In this document: piece after piece, positions 54,887-63,834 of the stretch
How positions within the stretch are numbered: position 1 is the first letter of the stretch
Layout of the letters: every line of letters starts with the position of its first letter
NCBI RefSeq assembly: GCF_009760405.1
Contig: NZ_WRPP01000011.1
Coordinates: 186,001-250,000, forward strand
Direction of reading: 5' to 3'
DNA from: Nocardia terrae
GTDB taxonomy: Bacteria; Actinomycetota; Actinomycetes; Mycobacteriales; Mycobacteriaceae
Length of the DNA: 64,000 nt
Notes under the pieces: generated by a model
The model's database searches: none
Told to the model about the DNA's origin: nothing
What the model saw: the letters and a program-made list of their open reading frames with translations, nothing else
Position numbers and translations under genes: made by a program

Positions 54887-55939
54887 TCAGACCTTCAGCG
54901 ACGAGACGGTGGTGGACAGGAAGCCGCCGACGATGCCGGAGGCGGCCGGGATCATCAGGATCTTGGCGCCGGAGGCGATGTTCTGCTGGCTCAGCTGATC
55001 GTGCAGCACGATGAAATGCGAAGTGCTGGAGGTGTTTCCGTACTTCTCGATGACGTTCAGGTCCGGCGGCATGGGGTGGCCGAACTCGCGCTCGGCAATG
55101 GCGTTCATGTAGGGAATGGCCGCCGCGCCGAACTGGTGGTGAATGATGTAGTCGAATTCCTCGTCGGCGAAGCTGATTCCGCGCTCCTCCATGAAGGTGC
55201 GCTGGGTGTCGGTCCACAGCAGGAACCGCGCCTCGTTGTGCATCTTCCGGTTGTCGGTGTAGAGCGCCACGCCATTGGTCTTGTCGCTGGGCATGCCCAG
55301 GCACAGGTGCGAGAACTCCGACGCGGTGGTGAGTTCGATGTAGTGGATCTTGTCGTTGTCGTCGACGGCCTCGTCGAGCACCACGCAGGCGCCGGAATCG
55401 CCGACGGTCAGCGACGCGAATTGCAGATCGTATTTACTGGAAATCTCATTGACGGCAGTTTCCGCAATAGGAGTGATGGCCTCACCGCTGACCACGATGC
55501 CGCGTTTCACCGCACCGCTGCGAATCATGCGGTCGAGAATGTAGACGCCACTCATCATGCCCGCGCAGGCGTTCGAGAGATCGAAGGCGATGACATCCTC
55601 GCGCGCTCCGATGGCTTTCGCGATCGCGCCGGCGAAGGACGGCTCCATGTACATCTTGGTGCCGTGCTTGGAGCGGGTGATGGAGGTGGAGATGATGACG
55701 TCGAGATCGCCTGCGGCATAGGATGACCTGGACAGACTGTCCTCGACGGCCTTCATGGCCAGGACGAAGGAGTCCTCGTGGCTGTCCGGTCGGGTGTCAC
55801 GGAAGCGTCGTTCCTTGACGCCTGTGATTCGCTCGAGATCGAATTCCGGAACTTCTTTCAATTGCGAAAGCAATTCGGCTGTGGTCACACGCTTTTCGGG
55901 TAGATAAGCGCCGATGGACTCGAATCGAGATTGCGGCAC
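54887..55939 (-). CDS. nltA: OleA/KAS III-like thiolase with intact active site
   Basis: The 350-residue protein starts at GTG 55939 with AGGAG upstream. It has the nucleophile in LSNACAGMM (Cys125), Glu99 in MEPSFAG exactly 26 residues earlier as in OleA (Glu117/Cys143), a histidine in YIIHHQFG and an asparagine in YGNTSS. It should join two acyl-CoAs by Claisen condensation to a 2-alkyl-3-keto acid. It is the first gene of the nltABCD-type operon. The symbol is by analogy to nocardiolactone genes. Confidence 0.8.
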   Translation of the reverse strand: MPQSRFESIGAYLPEKRVTTAELLSQLKEVPEFDLERITGVKERRFRDTRPDSHEDSFVLAMKAVEDSLSRSSYAAGDLDVIISTSITRSKHGTKMYMEPSFAGAIAKAIGAREDVIAFDLSNACAGMMSGVYILDRMIRSGAVKRGIVVSGEAITPIAETAVNEISSKYDLQFASLTVGDSGACVVLDEAVDDNDKIHYIELTTASEFSHLCLGMPSDKTNGVALYTDNRKMHNEARFLLWTDTQRTFMEERGISFADEEFDYIIHHQFGAAAIPYMNAIAEREFGHPMPPDLNVIEKYGNTSSTSHFIVLHDQLSQQNIASGAKILMIPAASGIVGGFLSTTVSSLKV

Positions 55940-56321
55940 GGGGGACTCCTGAACTGGGAGGAAAGTGAACGTCAAGCTCGGATGCGAATGAGGCTACCCG
56001 AGAGTAACTAGCTTGGGGAACTCGAGCGTTCCGTGTGGCTGTCTGAGACGAATCGTGAACGCATGCTTAGTGTTACGTACGGTTTCGCGCAATATCGACC
56101 GCCAGCCTGCGCCCCCATGTGCGTGCTGAGGTGGGTGGTACGGCAAAGTACTGGTCGCTGGTCAATTCCTGGCTACCGACCGTTATGTGTCATCGGTATG
56201 GCCCGAGGATGACGAACCGAGGTCCCCGCTGTGAGTGAGTTCACCCGCGCGGATCACATTCTCGGGCCTCGGCCGGCCCGGCGTGGAAACTGTCTGAGCG
56301 ACAGCGTATTTCGCTGGTCCG
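55940..56321. other. 382-bp intergenic region upstream of the beta-lactone operon
   Basis: This gap must contain the nlt operon promoter on the minus strand; a weak TAGCCT -10 candidate lies at 55991-55996. Near the other end, short hairpins CTGTC/GACAG (56290-56304) and CAGCG/CGCTG (56302-56316) may end the TetR transcript. A GTCATC/GATGAC dyad occurs at 56189-56213. No gene is supported. Confidence 0.4.
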
Positions 56322-57014
56322 TCAGCCCCGCGGCGGAAGCCCCAGCACCGCGATGACGAATTCCACGAACAGCGGCGCCAATTCGGGTACCCGGTGCGCG
56401 CCGTCGGCCACGATGACCCGGCGGGTGCGCTCGCCGATGGCGTCGGGAATCAGGGCGAACAACTCGTCGGCGATCAGCGGCAGACTCGGGTCGTTCTCGC
56501 GGGCCTGTGCGTAGAAGACCCGGTACAGATCGGCGAAGCGATCCACCGCCAGATCGCGCAGGGCCACCGACTCCTGGTCCACCTTGAACGCCTCGACCAG
56601 CATCAGGCGCGTGAAATCCGGTTCGGAGGCCACGGTTTCGCAGAAGGTCACCACGATCGACTCGATGCGCTCGTGCGCGCCGGCGTCGGTGGGCAGCTGG
56701 GCGAGCTCCTCGGCGATGCGGGTCGCGATGATGTCGGACCCGGTCCGTACCGCCTCGACGAAGCAGTGCTCCTTGTTCCGGAAGTGCTCGTAGAAGGTGC
56801 TGCGCGAAACCCGCGCCCGCGCGACGATGTCGGTCAGCGTGGTGGTGTTGTAGCCCTTGGCCTCGACGCACTCCACCATGGCCTCGATGAGCCGGCCGCG
56901 CTGGGAGGTGAGGACGGCGTCGCGGGCGGCGCGATGCCGTTGGTCGAAGTTGGTGCGCTGCAGCATGGTCCCCTGCAATTCGTGAGCCGTCGTCCGGACC
57001 TGCCTGTCGCGCAT
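56322..57014 (-). CDS. TetR-family regulator, first of tandem pair
   Basis: The 230-residue protein has an HTH at about 36-85 (RGRLIEAMVECVEAKGYNTT, TLTDIVARARVSRSTFYEHFRNKEHCF) and a C-terminal ligand domain of TetR_C type. GAGAGAGGG lies upstream of ATG 57014. It is the nearest regulator to the beta-lactone operon and points toward it. It is clearly homologous to the next gene. Confidence 0.82.
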   Translation of the reverse strand: MRDRQVRTTAHELQGTMLQRTNFDQRHRAARDAVLTSQRGRLIEAMVECVEAKGYNTTTLTDIVARARVSRSTFYEHFRNKEHCFVEAVRTGSDIIATRIAEELAQLPTDAGAHERIESIVVTFCETVASEPDFTRLMLVEAFKVDQESVALRDLAVDRFADLYRVFYAQARENDPSLPLIADELFALIPDAIGERTRRVIVADGAHRVPELAPLFVEFVIAVLGLPPRG

Positions 57015-57116
57015 CCATTCCCTCTCTCACTGAACCGCTGGCTCTTCAGATAGCCGTCATTATCTATGTGCGACGGCCGCGGGGGCGGGTCGGCATTGCG
57101 GGCAGCCGACATCAGT

Positions 57117-57788
57117 TCATTCCCCCGGCGGCAGTCGCAGCACTGCGAAGGCGAAGGCCCGCAGGTCCGGAATGCGTTGCGGCAGTTGCTCGATCTCCCC
57201 GCGCTCGATCACCCGCCGAGTGCGTTCGGCAATGGCGTCGATGATCAACGCCAGTTGTTCGTCGCTCACCGCCGGTACATCCTCGAACTCCTGCCGTGCC
57301 CGCAGATGAAATTCGCGATACAGCGAGGTGAACAGATCCAGCGACTCGTCGTGCCGCCGCACCGCCGCCCCGCCCGCCTTGAACGCCTCCACCAGCACCA
57401 GCCGCGACAACTGCGGCTCGGCCACGATGACCTCGCAGTAGGTGCTCAGTGAATTCGCGACCAGTGCGCGCGCATCCGGATGCTCGAGCCGCCCCATCTC
57501 CTCGGAAATCCGGGTGTACAGCAACTGCGCCCCGGCCTCCACCGCCGCCACGAAGCACTCCTCCTTGTTCTCGAAGTGCTCATAGAACGTGCTCCGCGAA
57601 ACCCGAGCCCGCCCGACGATATCGGTCAAGGTCGTCGCGCTGTACCCCTTCACCTCCACGCACTCGCTGATCCCTTCCAGCAACCGTCCCCGCTGCGAGA
57701 TCAACAACGCCTCCCGCGCGGCCCGATGCCGGTCGGTGCGGTTGTCGATTCGTGGTGACGAGGTAGGTTCCGTATCGAGGGGACGCAT
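57117..57788 (-). CDS. TetR-family regulator, second of tandem pair
   Basis: The 223-residue protein is a close paralogue of the preceding TetR (RHRAAREALLISQRGRLLEG, TLTDIVGRARVSRSTFYEHFENKEECFVAAVEAG). ATG 57788 is used; a GTG two codons earlier is possible. A GTTGCA-N7-TGCAAC repeat (57798-57816) just upstream is a candidate autoregulatory site. The two genes are 102 bp apart on the same strand. Confidence 0.82.
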   Translation of the reverse strand: MRPLDTEPTSSPRIDNRTDRHRAAREALLISQRGRLLEGISECVEVKGYSATTLTDIVGRARVSRSTFYEHFENKEECFVAAVEAGAQLLYTRISEEMGRLEHPDARALVANSLSTYCEVIVAEPQLSRLVLVEAFKAGGAAVRRHDESLDLFTSLYREFHLRARQEFEDVPAVSDEQLALIIDAIAERTRRVIERGEIEQLPQRIPDLRAFAFAVLRLPPGE

Positions 57789-57797
57789 ATGCACATC

Positions 57798-57816
57798 GTT
57801 GCATTAGGTCTGCAAC
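57798..57816. promoter_or_regulatory. Inverted repeat upstream of second TetR gene
   Basis: GTTGCA-TTAGGTC-TGCAAC sits 9 bp before the TetR start, in the divergent gap shared with the first XRE gene. Confidence 0.4.
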
Positions 57817-57946
57817 TACCGCATCACGGCTCCGATCGCCGTGCACCTCGCCCAGGTCAGTAGGCTTGCCTGGCCGGAAAATTGGATCCTCGTCGAGCTC
57901 TTCGGTAGAAATTAGCGGGAGGATTGCTAGAAGATAGGCGGACAGG

Positions 57947-58753
57947 GTGCTCGAAGCGGTCGACACGATTCCCGAGCAGCCGCTGCTCGGGATGTACATG
58001 CGATATCGGCGGGAACTGTTGGGCCTGACCCAGGAGGAAACCGCACAACGCATGTTCATCAGTCTGTCCCTCTATCGAAAGCTCGAGAACGGGGAACGCG
58101 CGCTTTCACCGGAACGGCTCGAGGGCTGGTCGCGAGCCATGGAGGCCCCGGTGTGGCTGCTGCGCAAGATGGCGTCGCTGGCGCTGCCGATTCCATCCGC
58201 CGTCGAATCCGGGGTCTGGCCACCGGCGCTGCGCGCGGAGGATGTCGAACACCTGGAGGCGCTGCCGTTCCCGGCCTTCTACCACCGCACGCCCGAGTAC
58301 GAGATTCTTGCGGCGAATCAAGCTGCGCGCGAAGCCTTTCCGTGGTTGCTGCCCGCGCCCGTGGACGCCGCACGGCCGGTGAACGTCATCGAGCAGATGA
58401 TGACCGTACCCCTGGCGCGTGAGGTGCTGATCAACTGGGAGCTGATCGTGCACCGGCTGTTGTTCATTCTGCGGGTGAACGCGCCCGGCACCGTCGCCCC
58501 GGAACGGCTCGCGCAGATCCTGGACACCTGCCGGGTGAACCCCGATTTCGAGCGCTTCTGGACCACCGATCTCAGCGAGGCGGAGTTCAACGATTCATTG
58601 GTGCTGGTGCGGGATCCGGAGACCGGAGGCGAGATATCGCTGACCATGCGCTCCTACAACGCCTGGCATCCCGACAACTGCCCATACCAGCTGTTCATGC
58701 TCACACCGCGGACTTCCGGGACGTCCGCGGTCGACACCTTCGCCGGACGGTAG
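57947..58753 (+). CDS. XRE-family regulator with MmyB-like ligand domain, first copy
   Basis: The 268-residue protein has an N-terminal XRE HTH (YMRYRRELLGLTQEETAQRM, LSLYRKLENGERALSPERL) and a C-terminal MmyB-like PAS/ligand domain (AFYHRTPEYEILAANQAAREAFPWL, MTMRSYNAWHP, QLFMLTPRTSG). In streptomycetes this family occurs beside reductases and binds small lipophilic ligands. GTG start. It is followed 7 bp later by a paralogue. Confidence 0.8.
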   Translation: MLEAVDTIPEQPLLGMYMRYRRELLGLTQEETAQRMFISLSLYRKLENGERALSPERLEGWSRAMEAPVWLLRKMASLALPIPSAVESGVWPPALRAEDVEHLEALPFPAFYHRTPEYEILAANQAAREAFPWLLPAPVDAARPVNVIEQMMTVPLAREVLINWELIVHRLLFILRVNAPGTVAPERLAQILDTCRVNPDFERFWTTDLSEAEFNDSLVLVRDPETGGEISLTMRSYNAWHPDNCPYQLFMLTPRTSGTSAVDTFAGR

Positions 58754-58760
58754 GAGCCAC

Positions 58761-59564
58761 ATGGTGGAAGCGCTCGACCTCATTCTCGAACAGCCACTGG
58801 TCGGGATGTACATGCGTTACCGGCGAGAGACGCTGGGCCTCACCCAGGAGGACGCCGCCCGGCTGATGTTCATCAGCGTCTCGCTGTATCGGAAGCTCGA
58901 GAACGGCGAGCGCGCCATGTCCGCCGACCGGATCGAGGACTGGTGTGCGGCCATGGACGCGCCGAAGTGGATGCTCGAGAAGATGCTCTCGCTCGCCCTG
59001 CCGAGGCTGTCACAGCTGGCGGTCGGGTCCTGGCCGCCCGTGCTGCGGGTAGAAGACCTCGAACATCTGGAAGCGCTACCGGTTCCGGCGTTCTTCCACC
59101 GATCTCCCGAACAGGACGTGCTCGCCGCCAATGGGATCGCGCTCGGGGCCTTCCCGTGGCTGGCGCCCGCGAGCCTCGACACCGAGCGACCGGTGAACGT
59201 CCTCGAGCAGTTCATGACCGTTCCCGAGGCGCGGGAGCTGATCATCAATTGGGAAACCGTCGTGCACCGGTTGCTGTTCGCGCTGCGGGTGCTGTCGCCC
59301 GGTTTGGTCGCCCCCGAGCGGTTCGAGCAGATCCTCGACAGCTGCCGGACCAATCCCGACTTCGAGCGGCTCTGGGCCGCTCCTATGAGTGAAGAGCTGT
59401 ACAACGATTCGTGTGTGCAGGTCCGCTTGCCCGGGATGGACGCCCCCATGCGGTTCACCATGCGCCACTACAACGCTTTTCACCCGGAGTGCGGCTACCA
59501 GCTGTTCATGCTCACGCCGCGCAGTCCAGAGACCCCCACGGTCGACCCGCTCGTGATCGACTGA
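58761..59564 (+). CDS. XRE-family regulator with MmyB-like ligand domain, second copy
   Basis: The 267-residue protein is a clear duplicate of the preceding regulator over its whole length (MYMRYRRETLGLTQEDAARLM, AFFHRSPEQDVLAANGIALGAFPWL, TMRHYNAFHPECGYQLFML). The two are co-transcribed and may heterodimerise. Their ligand domains differ enough to bind different molecules. Confidence 0.8.
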   Translation: MVEALDLILEQPLVGMYMRYRRETLGLTQEDAARLMFISVSLYRKLENGERAMSADRIEDWCAAMDAPKWMLEKMLSLALPRLSQLAVGSWPPVLRVEDLEHLEALPVPAFFHRSPEQDVLAANGIALGAFPWLAPASLDTERPVNVLEQFMTVPEARELIINWETVVHRLLFALRVLSPGLVAPERFEQILDSCRTNPDFERLWAAPMSEELYNDSCVQVRLPGMDAPMRFTMRHYNAFHPECGYQLFMLTPRSPETPTVDPLVID

Positions 59565-59599
59565 CCCAGACGCCCTGGTCAGAACAGGTGCCCCAAATC

Positions 59600-59700
59600 G
59601 TGCCGGTTCCACGGGTTGACCGGCACCGCAACCGGATCGGATGCTGATCCGGCGAGATCACTTGCTGCCCGATCCGATTCCGTTCCTCCGGATCGGGCAG
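59600..59700 (+). terminator. Two hairpins after the XRE gene pair
   Basis: GTGCCGGT/ACCGGCAC (59600-59626) and a perfect 12-base stem CTGCCCGATCCG (59665-59700) follow the second XRE stop. The rest of the 279-bp gap to metG shows no gene. Confidence 0.6.
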
Positions 59701-59785
59701 TCGTGTGTTCGCCGCACCTATTCCCATTCCGATGGTGGAGTTCGGAGGGGAATCTCCACCCGGGGTGGACGGGTGTGATTCGGTG

Positions 59786-59812
59786 GCCGCCCGCCGAAGG
59801 GGGGCGGGCGGC
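59786..59812 (-). terminator. Terminator after metG
   Basis: GCCGCCCGCC and its complement enclose a short loop, 32 bp past the metG stop. Confidence 0.65.
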
Positions 59813-59843
59813 ACCGGATTCGTTCGGGAGCTACGAAGACGTA

Positions 59844-61403
59844 TCAGGCCTTGGGGGCCACGTACTTCGGGAACACCACTTCCGGCTCCGGCAGGGTCGT
59901 GCCCGGCACCAGCGGGGTGGCGATGTCGGCGAAGTTGCGGTCGGTGACGCCGAGCAGGTCCAGGATCTTGCCCCCGGAGGCCGGAATGACCGGCTGCACC
60001 AGGATCGACACGATGCGCAGCACCTCCATGGTCACGTACAGCACCGTCGCCTCGCGGGCCACGTCCTCGGGCGTGCCGGACTTGGCCAGCGTCCACGGGG
60101 CCTGGGCCGAGAAGTAGCGGTTGGTCTCGCCGAGGGTGAGCCACAGCTGTTCCAAGCCGAGATGGATCTGCTGCTGATCGAATTCGGCGCGGACCTTCTC
60201 CAGCAGGCCGTTCGCGCGCTCGAGCAGGGCCTTGTCGTCCTCGGTGAGCTCGCCCGGGGTCGGCACGACGCCGCCGAAGTCGCGGCCCACCATCTTCAGG
60301 CAGCGCTGCGCGAGATTGCCGTACTCGTTGGCCAGGTCGGAGTTGATCCGGCCGATGATCGCCTCGTCGCTGTAGGACCCGTCCTGCCCGTAGGAGATCT
60401 CACGCAGCAGGAAGAAGCGCACGGCGTCCAGGCCGAAGGTTTCGACCAGATCCATCGGATCGACCACATTGCCGACCGACTTGGACATCTTCTCGCCCTT
60501 GACGTTCACGAAGCCGTGCACGAAAACCCGCTTGGGGAGCTCGATTCCGGCGCTCATCAGGAACGCGGGCCAGTACACGGTGTGGAACCGCGAAATGTCC
60601 TTGCCGATGATGTGCAGGTCCGCGGGCCAATACTTGCGGAACGAGGCCGAATCCGTGTTCGGGAAGCCCGCGCCGGTGAGGTAGTTGGTGAGCGCGTCGA
60701 CCCACACGTACATGACGTGCTCGGGATGGCCCGGCACCGGCACACCCCAGTCGAAGGTGGTGCGGGAGATGGACAGATCCTTCAGCCCGGCCTTCACGTA
60801 CGAGACGATCTCGTTGCGCCGGGTCGCGGGCGCGATGAACTCCGGGTGCGTCTCGTACAGCTCGAGCAGCTTGTCCTGGTACTTGGACAGGCGGAAGAAG
60901 TAGTTCGACTCCTCGGTCCACTCCACCGGGGTCTTGGTGTCGGTGGAGACGCGGGTGCCGTCCTCGAGGACGGTGGTCTCCTCGTCGGTGTAGAACGCCT
61001 CGTCGCGCACCGAGTACCAGCCCGCGTAGGTGTCGAGGTAGACGTCGCCGGCCTCGACCATGCGCTCCCAGATCGCCGCCGACGCGGCGAGATGGTCCGC
61101 GTCGGTGGTGCGGATGAAGCGGTCGAAGGAGATGTCGAGCGCCTTGTCCATCTTCTCGAAGACATCGGAGTTGCCGGACGCGTACTCCTGCTCCGACAGC
61201 CCGGCGGCCTTGGCGGCCTGCTGCACCTTCTGACCGTGCTCGTCGGTGCCGGTCATATAGAACACATCGAAGCCGTCCAGCCGTTTGAAGCGGGCCAGGG
61301 CATCGGAGGAGATGTACTCGTAGGCGTGCCCGATGTGCGGGACGCCGTTCGGGTACGCGATGGCCGTGGTGAGGTAAAAGGCGGGGCGTTCGGATGCGCT
61401 CAT
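59844..61403 (-). CDS. metG: Methionyl-tRNA synthetase
   Basis: The 519-residue class I synthetase has the nucleotide-binding PHIGHAY (HIGH at 23-26) and KMSKS (305-309), with GTDEHGQK and the C-terminal anticodon-binding helices. The length matches the mycobacterial type, without the zinc-knuckle extension or dimerisation tail. It charges tRNA-Met. A TAGAGT box 9 bases upstream suggests a near-leaderless start. The gene diverges from tatD as in M. tuberculosis. Confidence 0.95.
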   Translation of the reverse strand: MSASERPAFYLTTAIAYPNGVPHIGHAYEYISSDALARFKRLDGFDVFYMTGTDEHGQKVQQAAKAAGLSEQEYASGNSDVFEKMDKALDISFDRFIRTTDADHLAASAAIWERMVEAGDVYLDTYAGWYSVRDEAFYTDEETTVLEDGTRVSTDTKTPVEWTEESNYFFRLSKYQDKLLELYETHPEFIAPATRRNEIVSYVKAGLKDLSISRTTFDWGVPVPGHPEHVMYVWVDALTNYLTGAGFPNTDSASFRKYWPADLHIIGKDISRFHTVYWPAFLMSAGIELPKRVFVHGFVNVKGEKMSKSVGNVVDPMDLVETFGLDAVRFFLLREISYGQDGSYSDEAIIGRINSDLANEYGNLAQRCLKMVGRDFGGVVPTPGELTEDDKALLERANGLLEKVRAEFDQQQIHLGLEQLWLTLGETNRYFSAQAPWTLAKSGTPEDVAREATVLYVTMEVLRIVSILVQPVIPASGGKILDLLGVTDRNFADIATPLVPGTTLPEPEVVFPKYVAPKA

Positions 61404-61457
61404 GGTGTGTCTACTCTATCTGCGTGTCCTTCGTCGCTCGCGTGAATATCCCCGTCC

Positions 61458-62285
61458 ATGAGTAGCCGTCGGCCCGCGCCCGAGCCGCCGCAGCCGCTGT
61501 CGCCGCTCATCGACGCGCACACCCACATCGACGCCTGCGGGGCGACCGATCCGGAATCGGTTGCGGCGCTGGTGGAGCGGGCCCGCGCGGTCGGCGTACG
61601 CGAGCTGGTGACGGTCGCCGACGATCTCGAGGCCGCGCGCTTCGCGGTCAAGGCCGCGAACTGGGACGATCGCGTGTACGCGGCGGTCGCGCTGCATCCC
61701 ACGCGCGCCAACGCACTCGACGACGCGGCCAAGGCCGAGCTGGAACAGCTGGCCGCGGATCCGCGCGTGGTCGCGGTGGGGGAGACCGGACTCGACTACT
61801 ACTGGCCGGGCAAGCTCGAGGGCTGCGCGGACATCGAGGATCAGGTCGAGGGTTTCCGCTGGCACATCGATCTGGCCAAGCGGCTGGGCAAGCCGCTCAT
61901 GATCCACAATCGTGAGGCCGATCACGACCTGCTCGCGGTGCTGCTGGACGAGGGCGCGCCGGAGACGGTGATCTTCCACTGCTTCTCCTCGGACGCGAAC
62001 ATGGCGCAGGCGTGCGTGGAAGAGGGCTATGTGCTGAGCTTTTCGGGCACGGTCAGTTTCAAGAATGCGCATGAATTGCGCGAGGCCGCGAAACTCGTTC
62101 CGGACGAACTGATTCTGGTCGAGACCGATGCGCCATTCCTGACGCCGCACCCCTTCCGTGGCGCGCCCAACGAGTCGTACATGCTGCCGTTCACGGTGCG
62201 GGCGCTGGCCGAACTTCGGGAACAGGATCCGGTGCAACTCGCCAAGATCACTACGGCGAACGCCAGGCGAGTGTACGGAATCTGA
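61458..62285 (+). CDS. tatD: TatD-family metal-dependent DNase
   Basis: The 275-residue protein has the metal-binding DAHTHID, GETGLDYYW, IHNREAD, FHCFSSD and VETDAPFLTP motifs of TatD/YcfH. The TIM-barrel hydrolase acts as a 3'-5' exonuclease or on related substrates and is involved in DNA repair. The order metG-tatD-rpfB is conserved with M. tuberculosis Rv1007c-Rv1009. Confidence 0.92.
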   Translation: MSSRRPAPEPPQPLSPLIDAHTHIDACGATDPESVAALVERARAVGVRELVTVADDLEAARFAVKAANWDDRVYAAVALHPTRANALDDAAKAELEQLAADPRVVAVGETGLDYYWPGKLEGCADIEDQVEGFRWHIDLAKRLGKPLMIHNREADHDLLAVLLDEGAPETVIFHCFSSDANMAQACVEEGYVLSFSGTVSFKNAHELREAAKLVPDELILVETDAPFLTPHPFRGAPNESYMLPFTVRALAELREQDPVQLAKITTANARRVYGI

Positions 62286-62480
62286 TCTACCGCACCTTTT
62301 TTCGCGTTCGCACGAATCCTGTGTGTTCGCGACACGAGTTGTGATGGTGTGGCACGGCTCACTATGATCTGCCGCGATCGTGATTTACCTGCGGTTCGAT
62401 ATCGGGTCGTAATTTTCGTCCCTGCAGTTCCGCCGGTAGTGGTTGTCAATCCATGACCCCCTCGTTATCGTACTGTGACC

Positions 62481-63623
62481 ATGCCGGGATTTCCGATGCA
62501 CGCTTTGACGAAGATCAACTCGTCGCGTTCCCCGATGCTGTACGGGGCCATCGCGGCGATGCTCGTCACGCTCATCGTCGGCGCGGGGGTCGCCATCATG
62601 AGCAAGAAGCAGGTGACCTTCGTCATCGACGGCGCGAAGTTCGTGGCGAGCACCATGCGCGGTGACGTGCGCGGCGCGCTCAAGGACGCCGGCTACGGCC
62701 TCAGCAGCCGAGACGACGTATCGCCTTCCGCCGGAGCGCAAATCAGCGACGGATCGACCATTACGCTGAACCGCGCCCGCGAGGTCTCGCTCATCATCGA
62801 CGGCACCCCGTCCAAGGCGTGGACGACCGCGCTCACCGTGGCCGAGGCCATCCCCAAGCTGAACCTGCCCGGCGACGTCTTCACCTCGCCCTCGCGGCCC
62901 AGCCCGCTGCCGCTCGAGGGTGCGCAACTGCTGATCACCAACCCGCGCACGGTCGAGCTCTCCGACAACGGAGTTCCGGCCTCGCTGGTCCGCTTGGCCG
63001 CCCCGACCGTCGGCGAACTGCTGCAGGTGCAGGGCCATCCACTGGTCAATCAGGACTTCGTGGAGCCGGCCGCGAGCACCCCGCTCACCGACGGCATGAA
63101 GATCACCGTCACCCGCAAGGTCGTGGAGAACCGCACCGAGCGGATCCCGCTGGATCCGCCGGAGAACATCATCGAGGACCAGACGCTCAATATGAGTCGC
63201 ACGGTCGTCGAGAATCCGGGTGTACCCGGCACGCAGGACGTGACTTTCGCGGTCTCCATCGTGAACGGCAAAGAGGCGGGCAAGGATCCGATCAAGTCCA
63301 CGGTGATCGTCCCCGCCCAGCCCAAGACCATCCGCAAGGGCGCCAAGCCCGGCACCGAGGTGCCGCCGGTGCAGAACGGCGCCACCTGGGACGCCCTGGC
63401 CAAGTGCGAATCCGGCGGCAACTGGGCCATCAACACCGGCAACGGTTTCTACGGCGGCATCCAGTTCGACCAGAACACCTGGGAACGCCAGGGCGGCACC
63501 CGCTACGCGCCCCGCGCCGATCTCGCGACCCGCGAGGAACAGATCGCCATCGCCGCGGTGACCCAGTCCCGCCAAGGCTGGGGCGCGTGGCCCGCCTGCA
63601 CTTCGCGCCTCGGCATCAGCTGA
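62481..63623 (+). CDS. rpfB: Resuscitation-promoting factor RpfB
   Basis: The protein of about 380 residues has a single N-terminal anchor (ML YGAIAAMLVTLIVGAGVA region), three DUF348 (YabE-like) repeats, a G5 domain (VVENRTERIPLDPPENIIED region) and a C-terminal transglycosylase domain with the catalytic Glu in KCESGGNWA and the WGAWPACTSRLG end. It cleaves peptidoglycan to wake dormant cells. ATG 62481 is used because the earlier GTG lies in the TACTGT -10 box (62471-62476); ATG 62496 is possible. Confidence 0.92.
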   Translation: MPGFPMHALTKINSSRSPMLYGAIAAMLVTLIVGAGVAIMSKKQVTFVIDGAKFVASTMRGDVRGALKDAGYGLSSRDDVSPSAGAQISDGSTITLNRAREVSLIIDGTPSKAWTTALTVAEAIPKLNLPGDVFTSPSRPSPLPLEGAQLLITNPRTVELSDNGVPASLVRLAAPTVGELLQVQGHPLVNQDFVEPAASTPLTDGMKITVTRKVVENRTERIPLDPPENIIEDQTLNMSRTVVENPGVPGTQDVTFAVSIVNGKEAGKDPIKSTVIVPAQPKTIRKGAKPGTEVPPVQNGATWDALAKCESGGNWAINTGNGFYGGIQFDQNTWERQGGTRYAPRADLATREEQIAIAAVTQSRQGWGAWPACTSRLGIS

Positions 63624-63710
63624 TCGCCCCGGCATCAGTTGATTGCCGCGGGGCCAGCTGAGCGCGGAGACAACACACCTGGCAGTCACCTCATCGGGGG
63701 CATCTCCCTC

Positions 63711-63785
63711 GTCATTCCGGCATGCTTTTGGCCGGAATCCACCCGGTTGGCTCTGGATCCCGGCCAAAGCACGCCGGGATGACGG
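63711..63785. repeat. Dispersed palindromic repeat, full element (copy C)
   Basis: The arms at 63711-63741 and 63754-63785 form a long hairpin with a 12-base loop. The left arm is the exact reverse complement of 31 bases of copy A. It lies between convergent rpfB and rsmA and probably also ends their transcripts. Confidence 0.85.
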
Positions 63786-63834
63786 GATTTCCGCGCGATA
63801 TTGCTGGTCGCGGCGTCAGAAGTCCGCTGGCGGC

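Noticed and set aside
42784..59564. Integrative element or prophage
   Set aside because: No integrase, transposase, tRNA-borne attachment site or phage gene is seen in the block; the only tRNA (28153) is far away.
62286..62480. ydaO-type c-di-AMP riboswitch upstream of rpfB
   Set aside because: The gap is only 195 bp and a TACTGT -10 box adjoins the start codon, leaving no room for a riboswitch in the mRNA.
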